From positions 62,001 to 126,000 of the forward strand of contig NZ_JSYN01000002.1 in the NCBI RefSeq assembly GCF_000812965.1: 64,000 nucleotides of DNA. Reading direction: 5' to 3'. Of this stretch, positions 42,601 to 51,680 are shown piece by piece. This DNA comes from Pedobacter kyungheensis. Its GTDB lineage: Bacteria > Bacteroidota > Bacteroidia > Sphingobacteriales > Sphingobacteriaceae. A model generated the notes under the pieces. It ran no database searches. It was given only the letters and a program-made list of their open reading frames with translations, and was not told the DNA's origin. How positions within the stretch are numbered: the stretch's first letter is position 1; every line of letters starts with the position of its first letter. Position numbers and translations under genes: made by a program.

Positions 42601-43257
42601 AGTATGGGCGATTTGTATGGCAGGGGCTATGTGCGCGATCCTCAGGGAAATGTGGTGTACGATGCCGCAACCGGTTTTGCTAAAATTACAGATGGAGTAG
42701 TTTATTTAGGTAATACCATGCCAAAATATAAATTCAGTATCGGTAGTAATTTCGCCTATCGCAACTTTAGCCTGAACGTGTTATTCGATGCCCAGGTTGG
42801 TGCGGTTGCACACTCACTGCTAAACTACAAAATGGTTGAACAGGGTAAATTAACCAGTACTTTACCTGGAAGATACAATGGTATTATTGGTAACGGCGTG
42901 GTTCAACTGGCTGATGGCTCTTACGTACCGAATACTACAGTTGCTTACGATATTGATGAGTATTACCGTTCGCACATGGGGGCTGATAATGCCGAAGGAA
43001 GCACATTCAGTACCGATTTTATCAAATTCAGGGAAGCTTCTTTAAATTACAGGTTTAACCCTAAGTTTTTAAGAAAATTAGGGTTTTCATCGGCAACTTT
43101 CGGAGTGTACGGACGTAACCTTTTCATCTGGTCGCCATGGCCAATGTTCGATCCTGAGTTTGGTACACTTAGCGGTTCTGATATTGTTACCGGTTTCGAA
43201 ATCGGTCAGTTCCCTTCAACCAGAACTTATGGTTTCAATTTATCAATTGGTATATAA
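39682..43257 (+). CDS. SusC/RagA-type TonB-dependent receptor with STN signalling domain
   Basis: The 1191-aa outer-membrane receptor. Residues about 27-63 are an unusually long signal region (MKINTGWMKNIHQYHSKM, then a hydrophobic core ending NANAQS). An STN domain follows (about 70-135), then a carboxypeptidase-regulatory-like beta domain (about 150-230), the plug with GANGAIIITTKSG (about 373-385) and a beta barrel ending in FNLSIGI. STN fits signalling to the FecR. The ATG at 39760 (MKINTG) may be the real start, which would remove 26 residues with no known feature. Confidence 0.93.
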   Translation: MARNAGHIPDPENCLNSFEKVKLSKDMKINTGWMKNIHQYHSKMIVLMAFIAINMLLIINNANAQSDKKIFFEADGITLKKAFENIEKLSGNTIAYNNTQLNDQKKVYVARGQRPVNEIMDLLLKGLPFSYKINANGSIVITAKSLVSGKLTGVVVDENNEPVPAATIKVVELNLQAQTNNNGEFNLNVAAGTYTVEARFISYEIARKQQVKVTNGTITKLRFQLKAADNSLNEVVVTALGIKRQEKALGYAVTKIDSTQLTDAVSTNWTDALSGKVAGLNLIRSNSGPAGSNKIILRGENNLTGDNEALIVLDGVVINNSGGRRTANSSDGVYGTGSDNMPADYGSSINDINPEDIESVTVLKGPGAAALYGQRGANGAIIITTKSGSAKHKKVNIKFTSNGSFEEVNRWPDMQYEYGQGLDGAAYYSYGTTADGASTSGTSSAYGPRFDGQMFFQYDPVTQTTGKTRTPWVPYKNEIRDFFATGENLTNSLSLDGRFKNTTARVSITNQNNTWIVPKTGIERTTLTLSTNTDVTSKLKIATKINYGNRFSDNLPGAGYGNQSLMYWFIFWQPNASLDWIKNYWVNGKENLSIKYPFSSFPENPYAVVNEFINRTGRNNVTANVQASYQFTKELSLLLRSSIDYSSEQRAQERPYDAGSRLPQGSIRKQDIHAQETNIDFLLRYDKKINKDFSINATFGGSQLRNKYDKSDLRADGLKIPNDYELTNNLYPLISIPDTSRYRINSFYGVLSTNYKNYLYVDITGRKDWSSVLATATRTDNVGFFYPSISSSFVLSEFFKLPKFVSFAKLRASVSQVGSGGTTPYRTAYTYSLAANGTYPDSSLVNPTILPNENLKPLKTTTYEVGTEVSLFKGRLGFDVAVYAGNTKNQILTRIIDRSTGYNQALINAGQVNNTGVEVALNGTPIAVKGGFKWTLNATFASNSNVIKALTDSSIILRTGPVAGGQIVAKVGGSMGDLYGRGYVRDPQGNVVYDAATGFAKITDGVVYLGNTMPKYKFSIGSNFAYRNFSLNVLFDAQVGAVAHSLLNYKMVEQGKLTSTLPGRYNGIIGNGVVQLADGSYVPNTTVAYDIDEYYRSHMGADNAEGSTFSTDFIKFREASLNYRFNPKFLRKLGFSSATFGVYGRNLFIWSPWPMFDPEFGTLSGSDIVTGFEIGQFPSTRTYGFNLSIGI

Positions 43258-43272
43258 TCTTTTAAAAAAAAA

Positions 43273-44847
43273 ATGAAAAAGAATCTATATAAAAGTATTG
43301 CGGTACTAGGTGTTTTGATGACAACACTTTCTGCCTGCGATAAAGATTTTCAGGAAGTTAATATCGATCCGATCAATATTCTTTCTACCACGCCAGATAA
43401 GCTGCTTGCACCGGCACTGGTAAATACGCTTACTCCGGGTATGATCCGTAACCGTAACTTCAATAACGAATTGATGCAGGTAACCGTAAGTATCAGTGAT
43501 GGCGATGGTACGGTTTTCAGATATGAATACAGAAATACCTATTCTGATTATTTGTGGAATGCCTGGTATGTACAGTTAACCAATTTTAAAGATGTATACA
43601 AACTGGCCGGAAAGCCTGGAATGGAAAATAAATCATACCAGGGTATTTCATTGGTATGCCAATCGTGGGTATATTCAATGCTCTCAGATACTTATGGCGA
43701 TATTCCTTACTTCCATTCTAATGAAGGTAGTACTGGTGTTTTAGAGCCGGTTTTTGACAAACAGCAGGATATTTACCTGGATATTTTTAAGAAACTGGAA
43801 GAAGCCAATACGTTATTGGCTGAAGGAAAAGCGATAACCCCATCCAGCGACCCAATTTTTAACGGTGATATTGCCAAATGGCGTAAATTCTGTAACTCTT
43901 TATACCTGCGTTTACTGTTGAGGGTATCGGGCAAAGCCGAAGTTTCAGCCCAGGTAATTGCTAAAATCAAAGAAATAGTAGATACCAATCCGGTTAATTA
44001 TCCTATTATGACTGCCAATACAGAATCTGCCACTTTAAAATGGACAGGTTTAACCGGAACAGATCCTTTTGTAAATCCTTATGTTAACGGGATAAGGGTG
44101 CAGGATTTCAGATCACCAGCTATCGGAAGTTTCTTTATCGATCATTTGAGAGATTGGGCCGACCCTCGAATTGATATCTCTACGGCTAATGGTTATGCCA
44201 ATAATGGTATTAACAGATTAGGTATTGCGCAAGGAAGTACAGGAGGATTTAAAGGTGTGCCAAGTGGCTATCTTGTTGGATCAGGGGTGGTAAAAGAATC
44301 GTATTTCTATTCTTACGATCAAACGAGCTCGAGTGTGGCTATTGCTGCCAGATCATTGCAACAATCGGCATTAACAGGTATTTTAATGAACTATGCTGAA
44401 CTACAGTTTATACTTGCTGAGGCGGCAGTAAAAGGCTGGATTAATGGCTCAGCAGAAACTTATTACAACACTGGTATTGCCAATGCCATTAACTATTGGG
44501 TGCCATCGTTCCCAACAACAATTTCATCTTCTAAATTTACCGATTATGTAACCAATGCCGATATCGACTGGAACAATACGCTATCAACTGACGAAAAAAT
44601 GGAACAAATCCATCTTCAGAAATATTACGCTTTGTTTTTAGTAGATATGCAACAATGGTTCGAATACAGAAGAACCGGTCACCCTGTTTTACCTAAAGGG
44701 CCGGGTTTAAGAAATGGTGGTGTAATGCCAGCAAGAATGGTGTATCCGGTTTACGTGCAATCTGCAAACCCAACCAATTATCAAAAAGCAGTAGCTGGGC
44801 AAGGTGCTGATGTGATTTCTACACAGGTTTGGTGGCAAAAACCATAA
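43273..44847 (+). CDS. SusD/RagB-family outer-membrane lipoprotein
   Basis: The 524-aa lipoprotein partner of the receptor above. The signal ends TTLSAC with Cys22. The body has the SusD-like_2 type rather than the starch SusD type: DFQEVNIDPINI near the start, SYQGISLVCQSWVYSMLSD (about 118-136), DTYGDIPYF and late GILMNYAELQFILAEAA. It binds substrate over the SusC barrel. Spacing to susC is 15 bases, so the two are one operon. Confidence 0.92.
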   Translation: MKKNLYKSIAVLGVLMTTLSACDKDFQEVNIDPINILSTTPDKLLAPALVNTLTPGMIRNRNFNNELMQVTVSISDGDGTVFRYEYRNTYSDYLWNAWYVQLTNFKDVYKLAGKPGMENKSYQGISLVCQSWVYSMLSDTYGDIPYFHSNEGSTGVLEPVFDKQQDIYLDIFKKLEEANTLLAEGKAITPSSDPIFNGDIAKWRKFCNSLYLRLLLRVSGKAEVSAQVIAKIKEIVDTNPVNYPIMTANTESATLKWTGLTGTDPFVNPYVNGIRVQDFRSPAIGSFFIDHLRDWADPRIDISTANGYANNGINRLGIAQGSTGGFKGVPSGYLVGSGVVKESYFYSYDQTSSSVAIAARSLQQSALTGILMNYAELQFILAEAAVKGWINGSAETYYNTGIANAINYWVPSFPTTISSSKFTDYVTNADIDWNNTLSTDEKMEQIHLQKYYALFLVDMQQWFEYRRTGHPVLPKGPGLRNGGVMPARMVYPVYVQSANPTNYQKAVAGQGADVISTQVWWQKP

Positions 44848-44871
44848 TTAAGGATCATTAATACAATTAAA

Positions 44872-46461
44872 ATGAAAAAGATAATATTTTATAGTCTAAT
44901 TTTATTAGCAGTTCCGTTGTTTTGGCTGGGCTGTAAAAAATCAAATTATCCAGGTGGTACCATCAGTTCGTATATTCCGATATTTGATTTAAGGAGCCTT
45001 TACAAAGGTTCTGATGTTACCTTAAGTACAGATAATATGTTTGGCTCTACAAGTCTGGCTGCGGTGGTAATTTCCGATCACTCAGGTAAAAACCTGCCTG
45101 CTGGTTTACTCATTGTGCAAGATAAACGTAGATTATCGGAACTAAGGGGGATTGCTATTCCGATAGGTGCCGATGCAGCTAAATATGTTCCCGGCGATTC
45201 GGTTACCATTAATATTGAAGGCGGGGTATTAAAGCGTGTGGATGGAATCCTTCAGGTTACCGGTATTTCTCCAAATAAAATAGAGAAAAAAGCATCTAAA
45301 CTGATTATTCCACCCAATAAAGTACCAAGTTCGTTTATTCTGGCCAATCCTGATAAATATGAAAGTACGCTGGTCGCTATTGTAAAAGGAGGTTTCGATC
45401 CGCTACCCGCGCCAACAGATGTTTTACAAGGCGATAAAATGGTTAACGATGGTTTTGATAATATTACTTTACATACCGAGGCCAGTGCAACTTTTGCAGA
45501 CAGGACATTACCGATCAGCGCCAATTTTTATGGCATTGTTTTTAATACTGTTGGTGCCAACGGGCAGTTAAAGCCACAACACCGTTTGCGTACAGCAGCT
45601 GATATAGCCATTTTAAGCTCTACAATTGAAATTCCTGATGCCATTATCACCGGTTGGATTGCAGATCCGATGGGTACTGATGCGAACAACGAATATATTC
45701 AGTTTTTGGCCACCAGAGACATTAATTTCGCGACCACACCTTTTTCTGTAGTTACAACCAATAATGCAGGAGCGTCTACACCTCAAATTTATCCAACATC
45801 GGGTTGGGCACTGGGCGATTTAAGAACTTATAAGTTTAACCTCACCAGTGGTACGGTTTCGAAAGGGCAGTTCTTTTATGTGGGTGGATCTAATAAATTG
45901 ATCAACAGTACCGGCTCTACCAGTATTGCTGCTTCAAAATGGATCAGGTCGTTTAATTATTCGACAACAAATGGTGATGGGTTTGGTACTAAAACCAGCA
46001 ACTTGCTGGCCAACAGTGGTAATGCTTATGGGATTGCCATCTTCCAGGGAACTACAGTTGATGTAAATACTAAACCTATTGATGTGGTATTTGTGGCAAC
46101 AGGAGGTCAGTTATATCAGGCTGGCCCACCAGAAGCAGGTTATCGTATTGCCAATACCGATTTTTACGATGTCATTAACCCGATAACTTTGGCTCCACAA
46201 CCATTTTACAGAGCTGGATCAAACACATTGAATTTTGCGTACCACCCTAATGCTGTAGCCGATCAGGGTTACTATTATAAATTGGGTGGAATATACAGTG
46301 TTACCTTAGGTAAGTGGGTTAAGGCCCGCTCTGCAAACTATTTACAGCTGAGTAAAACTTCTACCATTGCTGCTATAGAACAGGAACATTATGTGCAAAC
46401 AGTAGACGGTTCAGGTAATGCTGTAAAAACAGATACCATACCTCCAACCAGAATTAAATAA
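44872..46461 (+). CDS. DUF5689 domain lipoprotein
   Basis: A 529-aa lipoprotein (signal ending FWLGC). The first 240 residues match the DUF5689 pattern: an ordered beta domain beginning IPIFDLRSLYKGSDVTL, with VVISDHSGKNLPAGLLIVQDK and RGIAIPI. The rest is beta-rich, with a lamin-tail-like look (EYIQFLATRDINFATTPFSVV). Such proteins are surface lipoproteins next to SusCD, with unknown ligands. It lies 24 bases after susD in the same operon. Confidence 0.8.
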   Translation: MKKIIFYSLILLAVPLFWLGCKKSNYPGGTISSYIPIFDLRSLYKGSDVTLSTDNMFGSTSLAAVVISDHSGKNLPAGLLIVQDKRRLSELRGIAIPIGADAAKYVPGDSVTINIEGGVLKRVDGILQVTGISPNKIEKKASKLIIPPNKVPSSFILANPDKYESTLVAIVKGGFDPLPAPTDVLQGDKMVNDGFDNITLHTEASATFADRTLPISANFYGIVFNTVGANGQLKPQHRLRTAADIAILSSTIEIPDAIITGWIADPMGTDANNEYIQFLATRDINFATTPFSVVTTNNAGASTPQIYPTSGWALGDLRTYKFNLTSGTVSKGQFFYVGGSNKLINSTGSTSIAASKWIRSFNYSTTNGDGFGTKTSNLLANSGNAYGIAIFQGTTVDVNTKPIDVVFVATGGQLYQAGPPEAGYRIANTDFYDVINPITLAPQPFYRAGSNTLNFAYHPNAVADQGYYYKLGGIYSVTLGKWVKARSANYLQLSKTSTIAAIEQEHYVQTVDGSGNAVKTDTIPPTRIK

Positions 46462-46471
46462 ACTATAAAAC

Positions 46472-46510
46472 AAAGCACAAAGAAAACCATTCCGGTTTTC
46501 TTTGTGCTTT
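46472..46510 (+). terminator. strong hairpin after the DUF5689 gene
   Basis: A 17-bp perfect stem, from AAAGCACAAAGAAAACC to the matching GGTTTTCTTTGTGCTTT, around ATTCC. The T run is short, so it may be a partial terminator separating susCD from the hydrolase genes. Confidence 0.7.
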
Positions 46511-46542
46511 AACCCTAAATCATCCCAATTTTTTCTTTATTC

Positions 46543-47952
46543 ATGAACAGAAGATCTTTTATACAAAAAGGTGGGTTATTGGCTACAACTTTATTTGTGA
46601 GCCTAAAAAGCCATTCTTTTTCTTTTTTAGCAGGCGATAAAAAAATTACAGGCAAGATTACCAGCAAAGGTAAAGCTGTGGCCAATGTGGTTGTCTCTGA
46701 CGGATACAGCGTGGTGCAAACCGATAAGAATGGAATTTATAACTTGGAGGTACACGAACTTGCCCGCTTTATCTGGATCAGCACACCTGCTGGCTACGAA
46801 TTTACAACCGATAGCTTTCTGGCTAAATATTACGAAAAACCTGAAGCCAATACCCAGTTGAATTTCGAACTGAAAAAAATGAAGGTCGATGATAACAGGC
46901 ATAACTTTATTGTTTGGGCCGATCCACAGGTGAAAAGTAAAAAAGATGTGGCTCAAATGATGGCAACTTCAGTACCTGATACTAAGAAGGCAATAAAAGC
47001 AATGGGTAATATTCCAGTGCATGGTATTACGGTTGGCGATATTGTGTGGGATAACCATGAACTCTTTGCCGATTATAACCAGGCTGTGGTTGAAATGGGT
47101 ATTCCGTTTTTTCAGTGCCTGGGTAACCACGATATGGATTACCGTATGGGAGATGATGAAACTTCTGACCGCACTTTTCAGGCACATTACGGGCCAACCT
47201 ATTATTCATTCAACCGCGGTAAAGCGCATTATGTGGTTTTAGATGATGTACGTTATTTGGGTGTAGAGCGCACTTACGATGGTTTTATTTCGCAAACGCA
47301 ATTAGATTGGCTAGCCAAAGATTTAATGTTTGTACCGAAAGATGCGTTGTTAATCATCAATACGCATATTCCAATCCACAATTCGGTAAAGAATAACGGC
47401 GATTTTTATGCCCTGCTTAAAGATTTTAAAAATGTGCATATCATGTCAGGTCATACCCATTTTAATAAAAACGTTATCAAAGATGGTGTTTTTGAACATA
47501 ACCACGGTACCGTTTGCGGTGGTTGGTGGACTGGTCCGATTTGTGGCGATGGAACACCGCGTGGTTATGGTATTTACGAGGTTAGCGGAACAGATTTAAA
47601 GTGGTACTACAAGTCAACTGATCAGGACCGTAAAGTACAGGTAAGCATTGATGTAGAAACACTAACCAACCAGAAAAGATTGATTGCCAATGTATGGAAT
47701 TATGATCCGGAATGGAAAGTAGAATACTTTTTAGATGGAAAAGCGATGGGTGCCTTGGCGCAACAGGATGGTTTTGATCCTTTAGCCGTAAAATTGTATA
47801 AAGGCGATAAACTACCTAATCCACGTCCGTTTGTAGAACCTATTGCAACCAATCATTTATTTATGGCGCATTTTGGCCCCGAAGTTAAAAATGTGAAAGT
47901 GGTAGCTACCGATCGCTTTGGCGAAAAATTTGAAGCAGAAATTAATGCTTAA
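46543..47952 (+). CDS. secreted calcineurin-like metallophosphoesterase
   Basis: A 469-aa protein with a Tat-like start (MNRRSFIQKGGLLATT). An N-terminal beta domain (about 30-115) precedes the calcineurin-type metallophosphatase core. The metal motifs are D in WADPQVK, GDIVWDNHE, GNHDMDYR, THIPIH and GHTHFNKN. A C-terminal domain follows (about 370-469). It should hydrolyse phosphomonoesters or phosphodiesters outside the cytoplasm. It lies just after the susCD operon and before the glycerophosphodiesterase gene. Confidence 0.9.
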   Translation: MNRRSFIQKGGLLATTLFVSLKSHSFSFLAGDKKITGKITSKGKAVANVVVSDGYSVVQTDKNGIYNLEVHELARFIWISTPAGYEFTTDSFLAKYYEKPEANTQLNFELKKMKVDDNRHNFIVWADPQVKSKKDVAQMMATSVPDTKKAIKAMGNIPVHGITVGDIVWDNHELFADYNQAVVEMGIPFFQCLGNHDMDYRMGDDETSDRTFQAHYGPTYYSFNRGKAHYVVLDDVRYLGVERTYDGFISQTQLDWLAKDLMFVPKDALLIINTHIPIHNSVKNNGDFYALLKDFKNVHIMSGHTHFNKNVIKDGVFEHNHGTVCGGWWTGPICGDGTPRGYGIYEVSGTDLKWYYKSTDQDRKVQVSIDVETLTNQKRLIANVWNYDPEWKVEYFLDGKAMGALAQQDGFDPLAVKLYKGDKLPNPRPFVEPIATNHLFMAHFGPEVKNVKVVATDRFGEKFEAEINA

Positions 47953-47966
47953 AGCGGTTTGGTTTG

Positions 47967-47990
47967 CTATCTGATGTTACCATCTGATAG
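47967..47990. repeat. hairpin B, copy 3
   Basis: Arms CTATCTGATG and CATCTGATAG around TTAC, with nine of ten pairs. It shares the GATGTTACCATC core with the hairpins at 31313 and 31438. Two looser relatives follow at about 48026-48056 (AGATGGTA with TACCAT) and 48071-48097 (GCGTCGGAATG with ACATCCAACGC). Confidence 0.6.
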
Positions 47991-48120
47991 TGATTGAAAA
48001 ATTAATGTAGATTTAATTAAGCGTGTTAGATGGTAAGGCCTGATACCATTATCTTGTAGATTAAATGAACAGCGTCGGAATGTTATACATCCAACGCCAC
48101 TATAAAATCCCTTTTTGGAT

Positions 48121-49020
48121 ATGAAACTTAAAAAAACAGCAATCTTTATTCTTTTATCTGCATTCGCGGTGAAGTCGAATGGTCAAGAAGTTAAATTTCC
48201 TGCATTTAGTGCAGAAGCGCATCGCGGTGGACGTGGTTTAATGCCTGAGAACACCATCGCGGCAATGCTGAATGCCATGAAGATTGAAGGCATAACCACC
48301 TTGGAAATGGATACCCACATTTCGAAAGATGGGAAAGTTGTGGTAACGCATGATGATTATTTAAGTCCGGCGTTTATGCTTACACCTGAAGGAAAAGAAA
48401 TTCCGGAAGCAGATGCGCGTAAATATCCGATTTTTAGTATGAATTACGATGAAATTAAGAAATTCGACATCGGAAGTAAATATTACGGGCTTTTTCCGCA
48501 ACAGAAAAAAGAAAAAACGCAGCTGCCTTTGCTGGGCGATTTAATTGATGCTGTTCAGCGCGATATAAAAGCCAATAAACGCAAACAGTTCTTTTATAAT
48601 ATCGAAACCAAATGCAGCGAAAAGGGAGATGGGTTAACCAATCCAGATCCCGAAACTTTTGTTAAGCTTTTAATGGAGGTGATTAACAAGAAGAAAATTA
48701 CCCCTTTTGTCGTTATCCAATCGTTTGATAAACGCACCATTCAGCTTATACACCAGAAATATCCTGAGGTTAAAACATCTTTCCTTGTAGCCAATAAAAA
48801 AACTTACGAAGAAAATATTGCCGATTTAGGTTTTAAGCCATTTATTTTAAGTCCGGTGTGGCAAATGGTTACCGAAGAGCTGGTAACAAAAGCCCATGCC
48901 GATGGGGTTAAAATTATTCCGTGGACAGCCAATACCCTGGCAGATATCCAAAAGTTGAAAGCTCTAAATGTAGATGGCATTATTTCTGATTACCCGGATG
49001 TTTTAGTACAGGCAAAGTAG
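48121..49020 (+). CDS. secreted glycerophosphodiester phosphodiesterase
   Basis: The 299-aa protein, from the ATG at 48121, has a signal peptide (MKLKKTAIFILLSAFAVKSNGQ). The GDPD TIM barrel is clear: AHRGGRGLMPENTIAAM (HRG and PEN motifs), EMDTHISKDGKVVVTHD (metal ligands) and a late IIPWTANTLADIQK. It splits glycerophosphodiesters to glycerol-3-phosphate and an alcohol. An apparent TTG start six bases upstream is less likely. The neighbours are a phosphoesterase and an SGNH hydrolase, suggesting use of phospholipid head groups or similar. Confidence 0.9.
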   Translation: MKLKKTAIFILLSAFAVKSNGQEVKFPAFSAEAHRGGRGLMPENTIAAMLNAMKIEGITTLEMDTHISKDGKVVVTHDDYLSPAFMLTPEGKEIPEADARKYPIFSMNYDEIKKFDIGSKYYGLFPQQKKEKTQLPLLGDLIDAVQRDIKANKRKQFFYNIETKCSEKGDGLTNPDPETFVKLLMEVINKKKITPFVVIQSFDKRTIQLIHQKYPEVKTSFLVANKKTYEENIADLGFKPFILSPVWQMVTEELVTKAHADGVKIIPWTANTLADIQKLKALNVDGIISDYPDVLVQAK

Positions 49021-49046
49021 TATTTTAGGCTTTTATAATCATTAGT

Positions 49047-49745
49047 ATGAGAACATTTTTAAACAAGTTACTGGCTTTTGCTTTTGCACTTGTACTGCTA
49101 AATTTCAAACCGGTACATGCGCAGGTAGTAAAATGGGACAGCACTTATCGCCCGGGTAAATATGTTGAGCTGGTAGCGAAATTTAAAGCTGATCCGAAAT
49201 CGAAAAAGGATTTTGTTTTTCTGGGCAATAGCATTACAGCTGGTACCGATTGGGCTAAATTATTGGATTTGCCACAAGCAAAAAACAGGGGCATTTCGGG
49301 TGATATTACTTTTGGGGTGCTGGAACGCTTGCAGGATGTAATTGATGGTAAACCTGCCAAAGTTTTTGTGCTAATTGGTATTAACGATATCTCGCGAAAT
49401 ATTCCCGACAGTATTATTTTAAGGAATTACAAAACTATCATCAGCAGAATCAGAAAGGGCTCAAAGAAAACGCATATCTATTTCAATACCCTTTTACCGG
49501 TAAACAGTGCCTTCGAAAAGTTTAAAAACCATTACGGTAAAGATGAGCACATTTTGTGGCTGAATGAGGAGATCAGGAAATTTGCTTCAAAAAATGTAAC
49601 GGTTATCGATCTCTACCCGAATTTTACCGATCAGGATAAGCATTTAAGAGCCGAATTAACCAAAGATGGTTTGCATTTAATTCCGGCAGGCTATCAGGTT
49701 TGGGCCGATTTCCTTAAAAAGAGTGGCTTTTTAACTGAACGTTAA
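49047..49745 (+). CDS. secreted SGNH/GDSL-type hydrolase
   Basis: A 232-aa protein with a signal peptide (about 1-25, ending VHAQ). The SGNH blocks are seen: block I as FLGNSITAGTDW (GNS in place of GDS), block III GIND, and block V DGLHLIPAGY with the catalytic Asp and His. The fold cleaves ester or acetyl groups from lipids or sugars. It follows the GDPD gene by 26 bases. Confidence 0.88.
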   Translation: MRTFLNKLLAFAFALVLLNFKPVHAQVVKWDSTYRPGKYVELVAKFKADPKSKKDFVFLGNSITAGTDWAKLLDLPQAKNRGISGDITFGVLERLQDVIDGKPAKVFVLIGINDISRNIPDSIILRNYKTIISRIRKGSKKTHIYFNTLLPVNSAFEKFKNHYGKDEHILWLNEEIRKFASKNVTVIDLYPNFTDQDKHLRAELTKDGLHLIPAGYQVWADFLKKSGFLTER

Positions 49746-49751
49746 TTTTTT

Positions 49752-49784
49752 AGACCTCGCAGGTTTTTTAAACCTGCGAGGTCT
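49752..49784 (+). terminator. perfect palindrome, terminator of the SGNH gene
   Basis: Arms AGACCTCGCAGGTTT and AAACCTGCGAGGTCT around TTT, seven bases after the SGNH stop codon. It has the look of a dispersed palindrome reused as a 3' hairpin. Confidence 0.75.
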
Positions 49785-49809
49785 TTGTTCTTTAAAATAG
49801 CTTAATGAA

Positions 49810-49836
49810 GTCCTTCGACAGGCTCAGGATGACAAA
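49810..49836. repeat. dispersed 27-bp repeat, copy 2
   Basis: Identical to 23996-24022, from GTCCTTCGACAGGC to GGATGACAAA. Confidence 0.6.
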
Positions 49837-49859
49837 TTTGTGTTTAGTTTTTTAAGCTT

Positions 49860-50468
49860 TTAAAACGAAATACACTCGCCAGCCATAGCTACCTGTTCCT
49901 GATTAATCTCGATTAAGTGAGGTACATAGCCTAGTTTTTTTACCTGACTATACTGCAGGATATATCTTTCCGTTTCGGCATTTTCATCGCCATTAAAAAT
50001 GATTCCTTTAACCGGAATATCGTACTGTTTTAGCAGATTGAGCGATAATAAGGTATGATTGATGCTGCCCAGATAATTTTGTGAAACCAGTATCACTTCA
50101 GCATCCAGTTTTTTAATTAAATTGATAATCAGCTCGGTTTCGTTTAAAGGGACCATTAAACCACCTGCGCCTTCAATAATCAGGTTGTTCGTCGTTTCAG
50201 GCATGTTAATCTGATTAAGGTCGATTTCAATTCCATCCAGCCTGGCCGATAAGTGCGGCGAAAGAGGTTGTGTTAAGCGGTAACTTTCGGTATGAATAAC
50301 TGTTTTAGTATTGGTAATTAAGCTGCCAATGGTTAAACTGTCGCTTATATCAAGATCTCCCGACTGGATAGGTTTCCAATAATCGGCCTGGAGTTTTTCG
50401 GTTACAATAGCACTAATCAGTGTTTTGCCAATGCCGGTTCCAATGCCGGTAATAAAGTATTTAGCCAT
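49860..50468 (-). CDS. bioD: dethiobiotin synthase
   Basis: The 202-aa enzyme forms the ureido ring of dethiobiotin from 7,8-diaminopelargonate, ATP and CO2. The P-loop is ITGIGTGIGKT, then PIQSGD (substrate loop) and EGAGGLMVPL. It overlaps bioF by eight bases and lies downstream of it. Other biotin genes (bioA, bioB, bioC) are not in the window. Confidence 0.94.
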   Translation of the reverse strand: MAKYFITGIGTGIGKTLISAIVTEKLQADYWKPIQSGDLDISDSLTIGSLITNTKTVIHTESYRLTQPLSPHLSARLDGIEIDLNQINMPETTNNLIIEGAGGLMVPLNETELIINLIKKLDAEVILVSQNYLGSINHTLLSLNLLKQYDIPVKGIIFNGDENAETERYILQYSQVKKLGYVPHLIEINQEQVAMAGECISF

Positions 50469-51591
50469 TAAGTTGAAATTCGTTTAAGTGATTAACCAAT
50501 GACGTAATTTCCTCATCGGTATTAAAAGTGTGGAGGCAGATGCGTAAGCGCTCTTTACCCAATGCCACAGTTGGGCTTAAAATTGCCCTTACATCAAATC
50601 CTGCTTGCTGTAAAGTTGTTGCAGCTTGTTTAGCCTGCTCGTTTGATGGAAATAAAATACCCTGTATAGCGCTTTCGCTATCTAAAGCCTGTATGTTCTT
50701 AGCTTTAATTAGCTTCCTGAAAAGCGCAATTTTTTGATGAATGATAGTGCAATCTGTTTTACCTAGTAGCTGATAAGCTGCATTTACCGTTATGATGTTA
50801 TGAATCGGTGCTGCGGTAGTATAAATAAACGACCGTGCAAAATTGATCAGGTAATGGCGCAGGTTTTGGCTACCCAGTACTATCGCGCCATGCGCACCTA
50901 TAGCTTTACCAAAAGTAACAACAGTTGCAAATACCTGATTGGTAAGGTTGAGCTGATGCACCAAACCTTTACCCATTTCTCCAAAAATGCCGGTAGCGTG
51001 TGCTTCATCAACAATTAAATTAGCCCCGTACTTTTCGCATAATACCGCTATTGCCGTTAGGGGGGCAGTATCGCCATCCATTGAATAAACACTTTCTACA
51101 ACCACAAAGATGCTTCCCTGTGCGGTTTTAAGCCTTGTTTCTAATGCATTTATATCGTTGTGTGCAAATTTGTAGCGTGTAGCATGACTTAAGCGGCAAC
51201 CATCTATAATACTGGCATGAACCAGTTCATCCGTAATAATGGTATTGCCACGCTGTGGGATGCTTGATAAAAGACCGACATTGGCATCGTAACCCGAATT
51301 AAAGATTAAGCCGCTTGCCGCACCGTGGAAACTGGCAATGAAATGTTCGGTTTCTTCTATATAGGTCGTGTTGCCACTTAGTAGGCGCGAGCCTCCAGAA
51401 CCATTTTTATAGCGCGGTACTTGTTGGGTTAAAGCTGAAACAAGTTGTTGCAATTCGGCAGATTGGGCAAAACCCAGATAATCATTTGAACAAAAATCGA
51501 CAGGAGGGAGGCTGGTAGACAAGTTTCTGATCGAAAGATTATCTTTCCGTTCCTGAAGTTTGCTGTTAAGGAATTGCTCAATTTTATGCAT
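50461..51591 (-). CDS. bioF: 8-amino-7-oxononanoate synthase
   Basis: The 376-aa PLP enzyme condenses pimeloyl-ACP or -CoA with alanine. The early phrase VDFCSNDYLGFA fits BioF, DEAHATGIFGEMGKG is the PLP-binding Asp region, and VVTFGKAIGAHGA carries the PLP lysine. The ATG at 51591 gives a normal length. It forms a tight unit with bioD. Confidence 0.93.
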   Translation of the reverse strand: MHKIEQFLNSKLQERKDNLSIRNLSTSLPPVDFCSNDYLGFAQSAELQQLVSALTQQVPRYKNGSGGSRLLSGNTTYIEETEHFIASFHGAASGLIFNSGYDANVGLLSSIPQRGNTIITDELVHASIIDGCRLSHATRYKFAHNDINALETRLKTAQGSIFVVVESVYSMDGDTAPLTAIAVLCEKYGANLIVDEAHATGIFGEMGKGLVHQLNLTNQVFATVVTFGKAIGAHGAIVLGSQNLRHYLINFARSFIYTTAAPIHNIITVNAAYQLLGKTDCTIIHQKIALFRKLIKAKNIQALDSESAIQGILFPSNEQAKQAATTLQQAGFDVRAILSPTVALGKERLRICLHTFNTDEEITSLVNHLNEFQLNG

Positions 51592-51680
51592 TGGCCAAAA
51601 ATACAGAAAGCGTGCTGAATAATCAGAACGCTTTCTAAAATATGACGAATTAGCTTTTTGGTTAAAGCCAATGTAATGAA

